From: Streptomyces sp. NBC_01267
GTDB taxonomy: Bacteria; Actinomycetota; Actinomycetes; Streptomycetales; Streptomycetaceae
Reading direction: 5' to 3'
Assembly: GCF_036241575.1 (NCBI RefSeq)
Contig: NZ_CP108455.1
Coordinates: 3,778,001-3,842,000 of the forward strand
Length of the DNA stretch: 64,000 bases
Every line of letters begins with the position of its first letter. The first letter of the stretch is position 1. Shown piece after piece: positions 17,276 to 25,821 of this stretch. The notes under the pieces are model-generated. The model saw only the letters and a list, made by a program, of their open reading frames with translations, was not told the origin of the DNA and did not search any database. Made by a program: the position numbers and the translations under genes.

Positions 17276-18804
17276 GCTCCCGGACGCGATTCCGCCCGGC
17301 GCACGCCCCCGCCTGGCCCGCCGTCCTGGTACGGGAACGGGCGCGGCCCGAGCGGATCCGCAACCGCCCGGGTGCCTGGTGGCTCGCGGTGATCACGGTC
17401 TGTTTCGGCGCGTTCATGGGGCAGCTGGACGCCAGCATCGTCACCCTCACCTACACCAGCCTGAGCAGGCAGTTCGACGCCTCGCTGGCGGCCGTCGAGT
17501 GGGTCTCGCTGGCCTATCTGCTGACGCTCGTCGCCCTGCTCGTACCGGTCGGGCGGCTCTCCGACGCCCACGGCCGCAAGCTGTTCTACCTCTACGGCTT
17601 CGTGGTCTTCACCGCCGCGTCGGCCGCCTGCGGGCTGGCGCCGTCGCTGGGTGTACTCGTCGCGTTCCGGGTGGTGCAGGCCGCGGGCGCGGCCATGATG
17701 CAGGCCAACAGCGTGGCCCTGGTGGCGGGCAGCGCACCGCGGGCGAAGATGCGGACCGCGCTGGGCGTGCAGGCCGCCGCGCAGGCGCTCGGCCTCGCGC
17801 TGGGTCCGACGGTGGGCGGGCTGCTGGTCTCGACGCTGGGCTGGCGCTGGGTCTTCGGCATCAACGTGCCCATCGGGGTGATCGCCCTGGTCGCGGGCCA
17901 CTACCTGCTGCCGCGCACCCGCAACCGCCGACGGACCGCCGGGTTCGACTGGCCCGGTCTCGCGCTGCTGGGCACCTCCACGACCGCGCTGCTGCTGGGC
18001 GTCTCCGCGGCTTCGGGCCTGCCGGTTCCGGGCTGGGCGGTGGTGGCGCTGTTCGTGGTGGCCGCGGCGACGGGCTGGGGTTTCGTACGGCGACAGCGCC
18101 GGGCCGCGGCACCCCTGCTGGATCTGGAGCTGCTCCGGGTACGGGCCGTCTCGTCCGGCCTGCTGGGCGCGTTGTGCGGGTACCTGGTGCTGTTCGGCCC
18201 GCTGGCGCTGGTCCCGATCGTGCTGACCGCGTCCGGCTCGTCGGAGGTGACCGCCGGGGCCGTACTGACGGCGCTGCCCGCCGGGTTCGCCCTGGCGGCG
18301 ACCGGCGCCGACCGGGTCCTGCCCGGCGCCGTCACCAACCGGGGCCGCTGCACCCTGGGGGCCCTGGTGTGCACGGCGGCGCTGGCCGCGATGCTCGTAC
18401 TCCCGCTGACCGTGGGCGTGCTGGTGCCGCTGCTCGCCCTGCTCGGGCTGGGCCTCGGCACCTTCACCCCGGCCAACAACACCCTGATCATGGGCGCGAT
18501 ACCGGCCAGTTCCTCCGGCACCGGAGGCGGTCTGGTCAACATGGCCCGCGGCCTGGGCACCGCACTGGGTGTCGCCCTGGTCGCTCTCGCCCTGCATCTC
18601 GCCCCGTCGGGCGGTCACCTGAGCGGGCCGCGCTGGGCCGTACTCGTCCTGCTGGCCGCGTCCGCAGCCGCGGTGCTCGCCGCCCGGCTCGGCCCCGGCC
18701 CCGGGAACGGCCGCGGGGACGGCCCCGGGAACGGCCGCGGGGACGGCCCCGGGGACGGCCCCGGGGACGGCCGCGGGGACGGTGACGCCTCCGCGTCACG
18801 GTGA
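17272..18804 (+). CDS. DHA2-family MFS drug exporter (14 TM)
   Basis: The 510-residue membrane protein begins its helices at about residue 38 (WWLAVITVCFGAFMGQLDASIV, the TM1 motif of the 14-TM DHA2 family) and has the loop 2-3 motif GRLSDAHGRK and the TM5 antiporter motif GLALGPTVGGLLV. It should export small hydrophobic compounds using the proton gradient. The last 35 residues are a Gly/Arg/Asp/Pro repeat (GNGRGDGPG) coded by a 12-bp DNA repeat and are probably dispensable. An AGGCGA ribosome site precedes the ATG. A palindromic site and a 10-codon ORF lie directly upstream. Confidence 0.9.
   Translation: MSSRTRFRPAHAPAWPAVLVRERARPERIRNRPGAWWLAVITVCFGAFMGQLDASIVTLTYTSLSRQFDASLAAVEWVSLAYLLTLVALLVPVGRLSDAHGRKLFYLYGFVVFTAASAACGLAPSLGVLVAFRVVQAAGAAMMQANSVALVAGSAPRAKMRTALGVQAAAQALGLALGPTVGGLLVSTLGWRWVFGINVPIGVIALVAGHYLLPRTRNRRRTAGFDWPGLALLGTSTTALLLGVSAASGLPVPGWAVVALFVVAAATGWGFVRRQRRAAAPLLDLELLRVRAVSSGLLGALCGYLVLFGPLALVPIVLTASGSSEVTAGAVLTALPAGFALAATGADRVLPGAVTNRGRCTLGALVCTAALAAMLVLPLTVGVLVPLLALLGLGLGTFTPANNTLIMGAIPASSSGTGGGLVNMARGLGTALGVALVALALHLAPSGGHLSGPRWAVLVLLAASAAAVLAARLGPGPGNGRGDGPGNGRGDGPGDGPGDGRGDGDASASR
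18694..18783. repeat. 12-bp coding repeat in the MFS C-terminus
   Basis: Units of GGCCGCGGGGAC / GGCCCCGGGAAC type repeat at the end of the MFS gene and encode alternating GNGR, GDGP and GDGR blocks. Confidence 0.75.
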
Positions 18805-18831
18805 CGGACCGCGTACGGCCGACGCCTGTCC

Positions 18832-19011
18832 CGTCTCACGCAGCGTTGTCGTTGTCTACAGGTGACCTTGTTGGATTCGCAGCTGGTCTCACGCTCCGTT
18901 GCCGCCTCCAGTCGACGAGAAGTCTGGCGTCTCAGATGACGTTGCCGCTAAGGCAGCTTTGTCTCTGTGGATGTTGTCGTTGATCTTGCGGTGTCTCACG
19001 TTCCGTTCCCC
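18832..19011 (+). repeat. Left cluster of GTCTCAnnnnnCGTTG motifs
   Basis: The 353-bp non-coding stretch 18805-19157 is less G+C-rich than its surroundings. It holds four plus-strand copies of a loose motif: GTCTCACGCAGCGTTGTC (from 18833), GTCTCACGCTCCGTTGCC (18886), GTCTCAGATGACGTTGCC (18929) and a weaker copy at 18993. Similar copies lie inverted on the far side of the small island near 21.03-21.13 kb. No gene is seen in this stretch. Confidence 0.55.
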
Positions 19012-19157
19012 CTCAAGAGCGGTTTGAGCCCGCTTCGGGCTCTGACAGCCGCTTGCCTGTGGCTTCCTCGGATCAGTACGGATACGTCTCGTTGCAGTGG
19101 GTGGGCTGATGGATGTCGTAGTGGCCGAGCCGGCTGAGTTCGACGTCGCGTACGTCG

Positions 19158-19508
19158 ATGAGGGCCTGGTACGTCGTCGCGAATCGCTCGCGGCGTGCTG
19201 GACATTGGGCTTCGAGAAGCTGCGGCCGGTTCGGCCGGAGCCATTGCGCCAACTGCGGCAACGAACTGAAGGCCCGAAATTCGAGGACGCGGTTCTGCTC
19301 AACCGCATGCAGATCACGCAACTGGAGGCTCGAACAGCACCAGCGCGCACTCAGCGATCCATCGTCCTCCATGCAAAAGGTGGAGTGCCCGGCATGCGGC
19401 GTCACCTGGACGAGCGGCAACGACCGACGTCAAGACGCTCGCTACTGCTCAGCCCGCTGTCGGCAAGCCGCTTACCGCCAGCGCACGGCGCTCCACGACG
19501 ACTACTGA
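19158..19508 (+). CDS. Zinc-ribbon protein with two cysteine clusters
   Basis: The 116-residue basic protein contains CANCGNELKARNSRTRFCSTACRSRNWR and a second, similar unit beginning ECPACGVTW and ending YCSARCRQAAYRQR. Each is a CxxC...CxxxC zinc-binding ribbon of the sort found in small nucleic-acid-binding proteins. An alternative frame over the same bases (19097-19540) lacks such order. Function is unknown; binding DNA or RNA is plausible. It lies in an accessory island with the Fic gene and is convergent with it. Confidence 0.6.
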   Translation: MRAWYVVANRSRRAGHWASRSCGRFGRSHCANCGNELKARNSRTRFCSTACRSRNWRLEQHQRALSDPSSSMQKVECPACGVTWTSGNDRRQDARYCSARCRQAAYRQRTALHDDY

Positions 19509-19545
19509 GGGGTCCGACACCTACAGCATCCTCACCCTGAAGACT

Positions 19546-20154
19546 TCAGCACCGGCGGCGGTTGAGCACGCCGATGAGAGTGGCCAGGTCAGCGGCGCCC
19601 GCCGGGTCGTCCGCGTAGCGGATTGTTTGGAGAGGGCCGACCTCCGAAAGGACTATGTCCTCGCGGGCCAGGACGTGGACCAAGGTCAGCAGGGCCGAGC
19701 GGGCATTGCCGTCGGTGAAAGGATGGAAGAACGCCACGTCGAGGTACACGCGGGCCGCGCGGGCCGCCAGCGGGAGACCCTGGTCGGTCGCCTCGCGCAG
19801 GTAGGCGGCGAAGTCAGCCTGGGTCCGTGAGGTCAGGCCGTAGCGCTCGCGGCCGGCCTTCGCATAGGCGTCCGCCGCACGAAATGGCGCCTCCACCCCG
19901 CCGAGGACCTCGCGCTGCCAGCTGGCCAGGAGGGCGAAATCCAGCGGGGCGCGGCGTGCGGCATCGGCGCAGGCCAGAGTGTGGGCGGCGAGCAGGCGCT
20001 CGGCGCGGACGGCGTCGCGCTGGCGGACTGGCCCTTCGCACCACGCCCGGAACCCATCGCGCGCAGTCAACCCCCGCCGCAGGGCGGGTGCTTGCTGCCA
20101 GTCGGTCTCGCGGCGCACGCGCAGCCAGGTCGAAAGGCTGTCAGTAGCGGTCAT
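19546..20154 (-). CDS. Fic/DOC-family protein
   Basis: This 202-residue protein has the Fic core HPFTDGNAR (144-152), the catalytic motif that transfers AMP or another nucleotide part to a protein hydroxyl; the second Arg of the longer HxFx(D/E)GNGRxxR form is absent. GGAGG lies 7 nt before ATG 20154. The first 13 bp of the gene overlap the end of the upstream unknown gene, so they are co-translated. I looked for the inhibitory (S/T)xxxE(G/N) motif in both proteins and did not find it. It may be the toxic or modifying member of a two-gene module. Confidence 0.82.
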   Translation of the reverse strand: MTATDSLSTWLRVRRETDWQQAPALRRGLTARDGFRAWCEGPVRQRDAVRAERLLAAHTLACADAARRAPLDFALLASWQREVLGGVEAPFRAADAYAKAGRERYGLTSRTQADFAAYLREATDQGLPLAARAARVYLDVAFFHPFTDGNARSALLTLVHVLAREDIVLSEVGPLQTIRYADDPAGAADLATLIGVLNRRRC

Positions 20155-20941
20155 GGAGATCCTCCAGGGCCGCCCGCTCACGCTGGTCCCGATAGGGGGC
20201 ATGGCCGGTCAGGCCGACGGCGAGGTCCTCGCCGACAGATTCGATCAGCGTCCGTCCAGGGGCGACCCAGCTCTTGAACCGGCCGCCGATCGCACTCTCC
20301 ACCGCCTGCTCAGCCTCGGCCTGCCCCATGCCGGTGGTGGTGAGGAACCAGCGCAGGACCCGCGCGGCCTGCCCGTGCCAACCGCCTTCGGCTCCCGAGT
20401 CCAGCGCGAGTGTCACGAGCCGGACGCAGGCCCGCTCCAGATGCCAGCTGCGATCCTCGGGAGAGGCTTCTGGTGGCGGCGCCAGCTCCGCGAAGCGCTG
20501 AGCCATCCTCTCCAACCACTCCCGCCACTCCAACAGCGCGGCCACGACGCTTGCCGCGGTCTCATCGGGGGTCGTCACCGAGCTTGCCTCGGTGACCCAG
20601 CTGCCAATGGGCCCGCCGTACCGGTAGCACCAGTTCCATCCCTGAGCCCAGTTCCCGTACCGCTCCCTGATGATCGCGTCCACCTGGCTTGCACACCAGT
20701 ACTCGCCCTCCCAGTGGCCCCTCATGCCGGAGAGCACGGGTGGCACCCACTCGCGCACCAGCGCGCGAAGACGGGCTTCCTCGTCGTCGTCCCAGGTGAA
20801 CGGGTGACGGTCCGGGTCGAGACCCTCCCAGTGGTGCATGCCCTGATCAGGGGCTCGGGGCACGAGGTTCTCGGGGAAGGGCAAGGTGTCTCGGTTGTAC
20901 GTCAGTGCTGGCCGCTCTTCCGTCCGCTGTGATGGGCTCAT
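20141..20941 (-). CDS. Unknown protein, partner of the Fic gene
   Basis: The 266-residue soluble protein is rich in Trp and acidic residues (EGEYWCASQVDAI, NWAQGWNWCYRYGG, EWREWLERMAQRFAEL) and has a C-terminal GRFKSWVAPGRTLIES segment. I do not recognise the family. ATG 20941 is chosen because the longer frame to 21085 runs through the motif repeats and looks non-coding. It overlaps the Fic gene by 14 bp. Position suggests it is a partner, inhibitor or substrate of the Fic protein. Confidence 0.6.
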   Translation of the reverse strand: MSPSQRTEERPALTYNRDTLPFPENLVPRAPDQGMHHWEGLDPDRHPFTWDDDEEARLRALVREWVPPVLSGMRGHWEGEYWCASQVDAIIRERYGNWAQGWNWCYRYGGPIGSWVTEASSVTTPDETAASVVAALLEWREWLERMAQRFAELAPPPEASPEDRSWHLERACVRLVTLALDSGAEGGWHGQAARVLRWFLTTTGMGQAEAEQAVESAIGGRFKSWVAPGRTLIESVGEDLAVGLTGHAPYRDQRERAALEDLHDRY

Positions 20942-21030
20942 CAGTCTCGGCTCACAGACCCCGAGTTGGCGAACGATTTTCCGAGCCGGAACCAGCCCAG
21001 TACCCGACAACACGCCGAGAGTCGCAGCAA

Positions 21031-21127
21031 CCGACAACGTCAACTGAGACACACGCCGCGAAGTACATCTGAGAGGCAACGGCATCTGAGACTTCCACCT
21101 GAACCCATCTCACATGCCGTTGCATCC
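21031..21127 (-). repeat. Right cluster of GTCTCAnnnnnCGTTG motifs
   Basis: Read on the minus strand, 21031-21050 gives GTCTCAGTTGACGTTGTCGG and 21072-21091 gives GTCTCAGATGCCGTTGCCTC. A plus-strand copy, ATCTCACATGCCGTTGCA, is at 21107. They match the left cluster and mostly face it, as subterminal repeats of a mobile element would. The non-coding 20942-21181 interval contains nothing else evident. Confidence 0.55.
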
Positions 21128-21181
21128 GCGCAGGTCACGGCCTTGCTCATGAGCAAGATCGAATGAGACGGGACAACGCCG

Positions 21182-22033
21182 TCAGACAGGCGGCACGACC
21201 GGACGAACTGCCGGACCGGCTGCTGGACCGGCTGCCGGACCGACTTCCCGCCGGGCGTAGGCGGGCCGCCCGGTGAGCAGCCGCTGGACCAGGAAGCCGG
21301 CCGCGAGCGTCAGCGCCCCGGCCACGGCGTCCGCGACGAAGTGGTTGGCCGTGGCGAGGATGACGGTGAACGTCGCCAGCGGATACACGACACCGAGGAC
21401 CCTGACCCACGCGCGGCGGGCCAGGAAGGCCAGCGCGACACCGGACCAGGCGGACCAGATGATGTGCACCGAGGGCATCGCGGCGTACTGGTTGGAGAGC
21501 GACGCCACATCACCGGAGGCCCAGGACCCCCAGGTGTGGTGCTTGACCACGGTGTCGATGAACCCCTGCCCGGCGAGGAAGCGCGGCGGTGCCAGCGCGA
21601 AGAACACGAACCCGGCGAGGGCGAGCAGCGTGGCCGCGTACAGCGCGGTGCGTGCGGAGCGGTAGTGGCCGGGGTGGCGGACGTAGAGCCAGACCAGGAC
21701 ACCGATGGTCACGATGAAGTGCAGCGTGGCGTAGTAGTAGTTCATCCCCACGATCAGCCACGTGACGTGATCGGCCGCGTGGTTGACCGTGCGTTCGATG
21801 TCGATGTGCAGCAGGCGCTCGGTGTCGAAGATCTCGTGCGCCCGGTGCAGCGCGGCCCCGCGGTGCGTGGGCACCGCGTTGCGGGAGAGGGTGTACGCCC
21901 AGTAGCCGATCGCGGTGAAGGCCAGCTCCAGCCAGAGGAGGGGGCGACCCGACGGGCGCAGCCGGGCGGGCAGCAGCGGTCCCAGCCGCCGTCCCGCACG
22001 GCCCGCGGTCGCCGCTGTCGTGCTGATCGTCAC
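21182..22033 (-). CDS. PAP2 / inositol-phosphorylceramide-synthase-like membrane phosphatase
   Basis: The 283-residue protein has about six membrane helices, the C2 motif in AAMPSVHII (PSxH) and the C3 motif ATANHFVADAVAG (HxxxD). The first arginine-rich motif of classic PAP2 enzymes is replaced by APPRFLAGQGF, as in the Aur1-like branch. It probably hydrolyses or transfers a lipid phosphate at the membrane. The GTG overlaps the upstream lgt stop by 4 bp, and GGAGGA lies just before it. The C-terminus is a Pro/Ala/Val repeat. Confidence 0.82.
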   Translation of the reverse strand: MTISTTAATAGRAGRRLGPLLPARLRPSGRPLLWLELAFTAIGYWAYTLSRNAVPTHRGAALHRAHEIFDTERLLHIDIERTVNHAADHVTWLIVGMNYYYATLHFIVTIGVLVWLYVRHPGHYRSARTALYAATLLALAGFVFFALAPPRFLAGQGFIDTVVKHHTWGSWASGDVASLSNQYAAMPSVHIIWSAWSGVALAFLARRAWVRVLGVVYPLATFTVILATANHFVADAVAGALTLAAGFLVQRLLTGRPAYARREVGPAAGPAAGPAVRPVVPPV

Positions 22034-23091
22034 CGTTCCTCCGCCCCCTCGGCCCCGGCCCCGGCCGCATCGCTGCCCTCCGGGGATCCGTCCGAGGGTC
22101 CGCCCCCAGACCCGTCCGCAGACCCGTCGGTCCCTTCCCGGGATTCCCCCGAAGGCCCCTCCGAGCCGTCCGACGGCCTGTCCGAACCACCCGACGGCCT
22201 GTCCGAACCGTCCGGGGATCCGTCCGGGGATCCGTCCGGGGATCCGTCCGGGGATCCGTCCGGGGATCCGTCCGGGGATCCGTCCGGGGATCCGTCCGGC
22301 TGCGCGCGCCTGGTGGCGTACAGATAGATCAGCGCGCCGACGAACAGCCCGGCCGACACCCAGTCGTTGAGCCGCAGCCCCAGGAAGTGGTTGGCGTGGT
22401 CGACGCGCAGCGCCTCGATCCAGGCACGGCCCGCCGTGTACGCGAGGACGTACGTGGCGAACAGCCGCCCCCGGCGCACCCGGTAGCGCCGGTCCAGCCA
22501 GAGCAGCAGCGCCATCACGCCCAGGTCCCACAGCGACTCGTACAGGAACGTCGGGTGGTAGAACGCCACGTCGGGGCTGCCCGCCGGGCGGTGGGCCGGG
22601 TCGATGAGCAGCTTCCACGGCAGGCTGGTGGGGCTGCCGAACAGCTCCTGGTTGAAGTAGTTGCCCCACCGGCCCATCGCCTGGGCCAGTACGAGACCGG
22701 GGGCAGCGGCGTCCGCGAAGTCCGCCAGCCTCACACCGCGTCTGCGGCAGCCGATCCAGGCGCCGACCGCTCCCAGCGCGACGGCGCCCGGGATGCCCAG
22801 CCCGCCGTCCCACACGTACAGCGCCCTGATGGGCTGCTTCCCGGCGGTGAAGTACAGCTCCGGGTCGGTGATCACGTGGTAGAGCCGCCCGCCGACCAGG
22901 CCGAAGGGCACGGCCCACAGCGCGATGTCGGCGATGTCGTCGCGATTGCCGCCGCGCGCCTCCCAGCGCCGGCCGGTCAGCCACACCGCGGCGAAGATGC
23001 CCGCGATGATGCACAGCGCGTACGCGCGGATCGGCACCGGCCCGAGGTGCCAGACCCCTTGGGACGGACTGGGAATGTACGCCAACATCAT
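22030..23091 (-). CDS. lgt: Prolipoprotein diacylglyceryl transferase
   Basis: The 353-residue membrane protein matches Lgt. PSPSQGVWHLGPVPIRAYAL starts the first helix region, GGLGIPGA and the signature QAMGRWGNYFNQELFG hold the catalytic arginine region, and HPTFLYESLWDL follows. Lgt attaches diacylglycerol to the lipobox cysteine of prolipoproteins in the cytoplasmic membrane. After the last helix, a tail of about 90 residues starts with SPDG repeated seven times, coded by a 12-bp repeat, and becomes Gly/Ser/Asp-rich. Tandem ATG codons at 23091 and 23088 leave the start off by one. It overlaps the PAP2 gene. The tail is much longer than needed for function. Confidence 0.92.
   Translation of the reverse strand: MMLAYIPSPSQGVWHLGPVPIRAYALCIIAGIFAAVWLTGRRWEARGGNRDDIADIALWAVPFGLVGGRLYHVITDPELYFTAGKQPIRALYVWDGGLGIPGAVALGAVGAWIGCRRRGVRLADFADAAAPGLVLAQAMGRWGNYFNQELFGSPTSLPWKLLIDPAHRPAGSPDVAFYHPTFLYESLWDLGVMALLLWLDRRYRVRRGRLFATYVLAYTAGRAWIEALRVDHANHFLGLRLNDWVSAGLFVGALIYLYATRRAQPDGSPDGSPDGSPDGSPDGSPDGSPDGSPDGSDRPSGGSDRPSDGSEGPSGESREGTDGSADGSGGGPSDGSPEGSDAAGAGAEGAEER
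22214..22297. repeat. 12-bp coding repeat in the lgt tail
   Basis: Seven exact copies of GGGGATCCGTCC, starting every 12 bp from 22214 to 22286, encode the SPDG repeats on the minus strand. Confidence 0.9.
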
Positions 23092-23156
23092 GAGGTCACC
23101 ACTCACACGGTGCGATTCCGGCGACGGCTCCCGGAAGGACCTGCCCGACATTACAT

Positions 23157-23186
23157 CGGACACCGAAGCATTAGGGACGGTGTCCG
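23157..23186. promoter_or_regulatory. Inverted repeat between lgt and the marR gene
   Basis: CGGACACCG (23157-23165) and CGGTGTCCG (23178-23186) form a perfect 9-bp inverted repeat with a 12-bp spacer. It lies 66 bp before lgt and 87 bp before the divergent MarR-type gene. It may be the MarR binding site controlling both. Confidence 0.45.
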
Positions 23187-23272
23187 GTAACTACGCCACC
23201 CCCCTACGAGGCAGAACGGTATCCGGCACGACGCCACCCCCGCCCGCACACCGGCCCGTCTAATCTGACCCC

Positions 23273-23764
23273 ATGCCGCCGCAGCCCCGCAGCCAAGCCT
23301 CCGGCCCCACTCCCGGGGACGACGTCCCGGACGCCCGCCTCCTGACCGAGGCCGTCACCCGGCTACGACGCGCGCTCCGGGCCTCGATCCGCACCGACTA
23401 CCCCTGGGAAACCCTCCCCATGGCGCAGGTCGAGCTTCTCCAGGTCCTCGCCGAGCACTCCCCGACCCGGATCAGCGACGTCGCGGCCCGGCAGCGGCTG
23501 GCCAACAGCACGGTCAGCGGTCTCGTCGGACAGATGATCACCAGTGGGCTGGTCGCCCGCGCGGTGGACCCCGAGGACCGCCGCGCCTCCGTCGTCACCC
23601 TGACCACCGCGGGCCGCGACCAGCTGAAAGCCTGGACCGACGCCCACGAGCGCCGCCTGGCAACGGCCCTCGCGACCCTGGACGGCCCGGACCGCGCGGC
23701 GGTCGGGGCGGCACTGCCCGCGCTGCTGCGCATCGCCGAGCAGCTGGACGACAGCGGCACCTGA
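23273..23764 (+). CDS. MarR-family transcriptional regulator
   Basis: The 163-residue protein has the MarR winged-helix pattern: MAQVELLQVLAEHSPTRISDVAARQRLANSTVSGLVGQMITSGLV, then the wing DPEDRRASVVTLTTAGRDQL. Length is typical. It is divergent from lgt, with an inverted repeat between them that is a natural operator candidate. The RF3-like gene follows 48 bp later on the same strand. The ligand is unknown. Confidence 0.9.
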   Translation: MPPQPRSQASGPTPGDDVPDARLLTEAVTRLRRALRASIRTDYPWETLPMAQVELLQVLAEHSPTRISDVAARQRLANSTVSGLVGQMITSGLVARAVDPEDRRASVVTLTTAGRDQLKAWTDAHERRLATALATLDGPDRAAVGAALPALLRIAEQLDDSGT

Positions 23765-23812
23765 CCGCCGCCCGTCCCCGCGCTCCTCGCACCGACCGCC
23801 GGTACCGGCCCG

Positions 23813-25600
23813 GTGGTCCTTTGCCGCACACTGATAGTTCAGACGGACAAGGGACTGGTGGCGAGGGTGCAGACGTACGGGACTGCTACGGACAACGAGA
23901 GCGGCCCGGCTCGGGCGGAGTCGGCGGCTCCGGGGTCGACGGCTTCGGAGGCGACGGCTTCGGAGACGACGGCGGCTCCAGGAACAGCAGGGGCCCCCGC
24001 CGCTGCCGCTCCGGGTACGCCTGCGGGGGAGGCCGCCCGTCGGCGTACCTTCGCCGTGATCAGCCACCCCGACGCGGGAAAGTCGACCCTCACCGAGGCC
24101 CTGGCCCTGCACGCGCACGCCATCACCGAGGCGGGCGCGGTGCACGGCAAATCGGGACGGCGGGCCGTCGCGTCCGACTGGATGGAGATGGAGAAGGCCC
24201 GAGGTATCTCGGTGACCTCGGCGGTGCTCCAGTTCGACCACCGCGGCCGGGTGCTCAATCTCCTCGACACCCCGGGCCACGCGGACTTCTCCGAGGACAC
24301 CTACCGGGTACTGGCGGCGGTGGACTGCGCGGTCATGCTCATCGACGCCGCCAAGGGCCTGGAGGAGCAGACCCGCAAGCTCTTCGACGTCTGCCGCCAC
24401 CGCAGGATCCCGGTGATCACCTTCGTCAACAAGTGGGACCGCCCCGGCCGGGAGGCCCTGGAGCTGCTGGACGAGATCCAGCGCGAGTTCGGGCTGCGTC
24501 CGACGCCGGTCATCTGGCCGGTCGGCACCGCCGGTGACATGCGCGGCCTGGTCGACGCCCGCGAGCCGGACCGGATGCTGCGCTACACCCGTACCCCCGG
24601 CGGCGCCCACCAGGCCGTCGAGGAGATGATCCCGGCGGAGCGGGCCGCGGCCGAGGAGGGCGAGTACTGGGAGCAGGCCTCCGAGGAACTGCAGCTCCTC
24701 CAGCTGGAAGGTGCCGAGTTCGACCGGGACTCGTTCCTGGCCGGCACGTCCACCCCGGTCTTCTTCGGCGCCGCGGTCTCCAACATCGGCGTACGGCTGC
24801 TGCTCGACGCCCTCGTCGACCTCGCCCCGGCCCCGGGCGCCCGCGAGCTGGAGGGCGGCGGCACCCGCCCGGTCGACGCGCCCTTCTCCGGGCTCGTCTT
24901 CAAGGTCCAGGCGAACATGGACCCCTCCCACCGCGACCGGATCGCGTTCCTGCGCGTGTGCTCGGGCACCTTCGAACGCGGCGAGACCGTCACCCGCGCC
25001 GCCACCGGCAAACCGTTCGCGACCAAGTACGCGCACAGCATCTTCGGCCAGGACCGCTCCATGGTCGACACCGCGTACCCCGGCGACGTGGTCGGCCTGG
25101 GCAACGCGGCGGCGCTCCGCGTGGGCGACACCCTGTACGACGGCCCGTCCGCCCAGTTCCCTCCGATGCCGACCTTCGCCCCCGAGCACTTCGCGGTCGT
25201 ACGCCCGGTCGACATCAGCCGCTCCAAGCAGTTCCGGCGCGGTATCGCGCAGCTGGACGAGGAGGGCGTGGTCCAGGTCCTGACCTCGGACATGCGCGGC
25301 GAGCAGTCACCGGTACTGGCCGCGGTGGGCCCCATGCAGTTCGACGTGGTGACCCACCGCATGGCCAACGAGTTCTCCTCCCCGGTGCGCCTGGAGTTCC
25401 TCCCGTACCACCTGGCCCGCTCCACGGACGCCGCCGGCGGCGAAGCCCTGAACGGCGCCCGCCTGGTCCAGGGCGAGGCCCTGACCCGAGTCCGCGACAA
25501 GGAGGTCCTGGCCCTGTTCCCGGACCGCTGGCAGGCGAACTCCTTCGTACGGGCCTTCCCGAACGCCCGGCTGGAACACCTGCTGGCGGCACACGACTGA
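23813..25600 (+). CDS. prfC: Peptide chain release factor 3-like translation GTPase
   Basis: The GTPase core is clear: SHPDAGKSTLTEAL (P-loop), EKARGISVTSAVLQF (switch I), LLDTPGHADFSEDTYR (switch II) and FVNKWDRPGRE (NKxD), followed by the RF3-type domains 2 and 3 (MQFDVVTHRMANEF near the end). RF3 removes RF1 or RF2 from ribosomes after peptide release. The core is preceded by about 75 low-complexity Ala/Thr/Glu residues. GTG codons at 23813, 23858 and 23867 are in frame with no clear ribosome site, so the start is uncertain. Core length (about 520 residues) is normal. Confidence 0.87.
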   Translation: MVLCRTLIVQTDKGLVARVQTYGTATDNESGPARAESAAPGSTASEATASETTAAPGTAGAPAAAAPGTPAGEAARRRTFAVISHPDAGKSTLTEALALHAHAITEAGAVHGKSGRRAVASDWMEMEKARGISVTSAVLQFDHRGRVLNLLDTPGHADFSEDTYRVLAAVDCAVMLIDAAKGLEEQTRKLFDVCRHRRIPVITFVNKWDRPGREALELLDEIQREFGLRPTPVIWPVGTAGDMRGLVDAREPDRMLRYTRTPGGAHQAVEEMIPAERAAAEEGEYWEQASEELQLLQLEGAEFDRDSFLAGTSTPVFFGAAVSNIGVRLLLDALVDLAPAPGARELEGGGTRPVDAPFSGLVFKVQANMDPSHRDRIAFLRVCSGTFERGETVTRAATGKPFATKYAHSIFGQDRSMVDTAYPGDVVGLGNAAALRVGDTLYDGPSAQFPPMPTFAPEHFAVVRPVDISRSKQFRRGIAQLDEEGVVQVLTSDMRGEQSPVLAAVGPMQFDVVTHRMANEFSSPVRLEFLPYHLARSTDAAGGEALNGARLVQGEALTRVRDKEVLALFPDRWQANSFVRAFPNARLEHLLAAHD

Positions 25601-25758
25601 GGAAGCGGGGACCTGGGAGTCGCGGCCGGGGGCCGCGACTCCGTGGAGACCCTGACCTGAAGCGATCGGCTCTGCTCGGCGCTTCGGAACTGGTTGGATG
25701 GGCGGCAGGCGCGGGACAACCGGGAGGGCAGCACCTTATGCCGGTAATGCGAAAAGTG

Positions 25759-25821
25759 GGCGAATCTTTGGAAGTAAGCAAAAAGGCCCACGCCGCTGAG
25801 TAACGTCACAGGTCACGCCCT
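25759..25821 (+). promoter_or_regulatory. CRISPR leader of array 1
   Basis: The sequence before the first repeat contains GAAGTAAGCAAAA (from 25771) and GTCACGCCCTGTGG at the repeat edge. The GAAGTAAG element is exactly 51 bp from the first repeat, the same distance as in array 2. This identifies the leader side and the direction of transcription. Confidence 0.7.

Noticed and set aside
19097..19540. 147-codon alternative frame over the zinc-ribbon gene
   Set aside because: It lacks the paired CxxC/CxxxC order seen in the 19158-19508 frame and has no family pattern.
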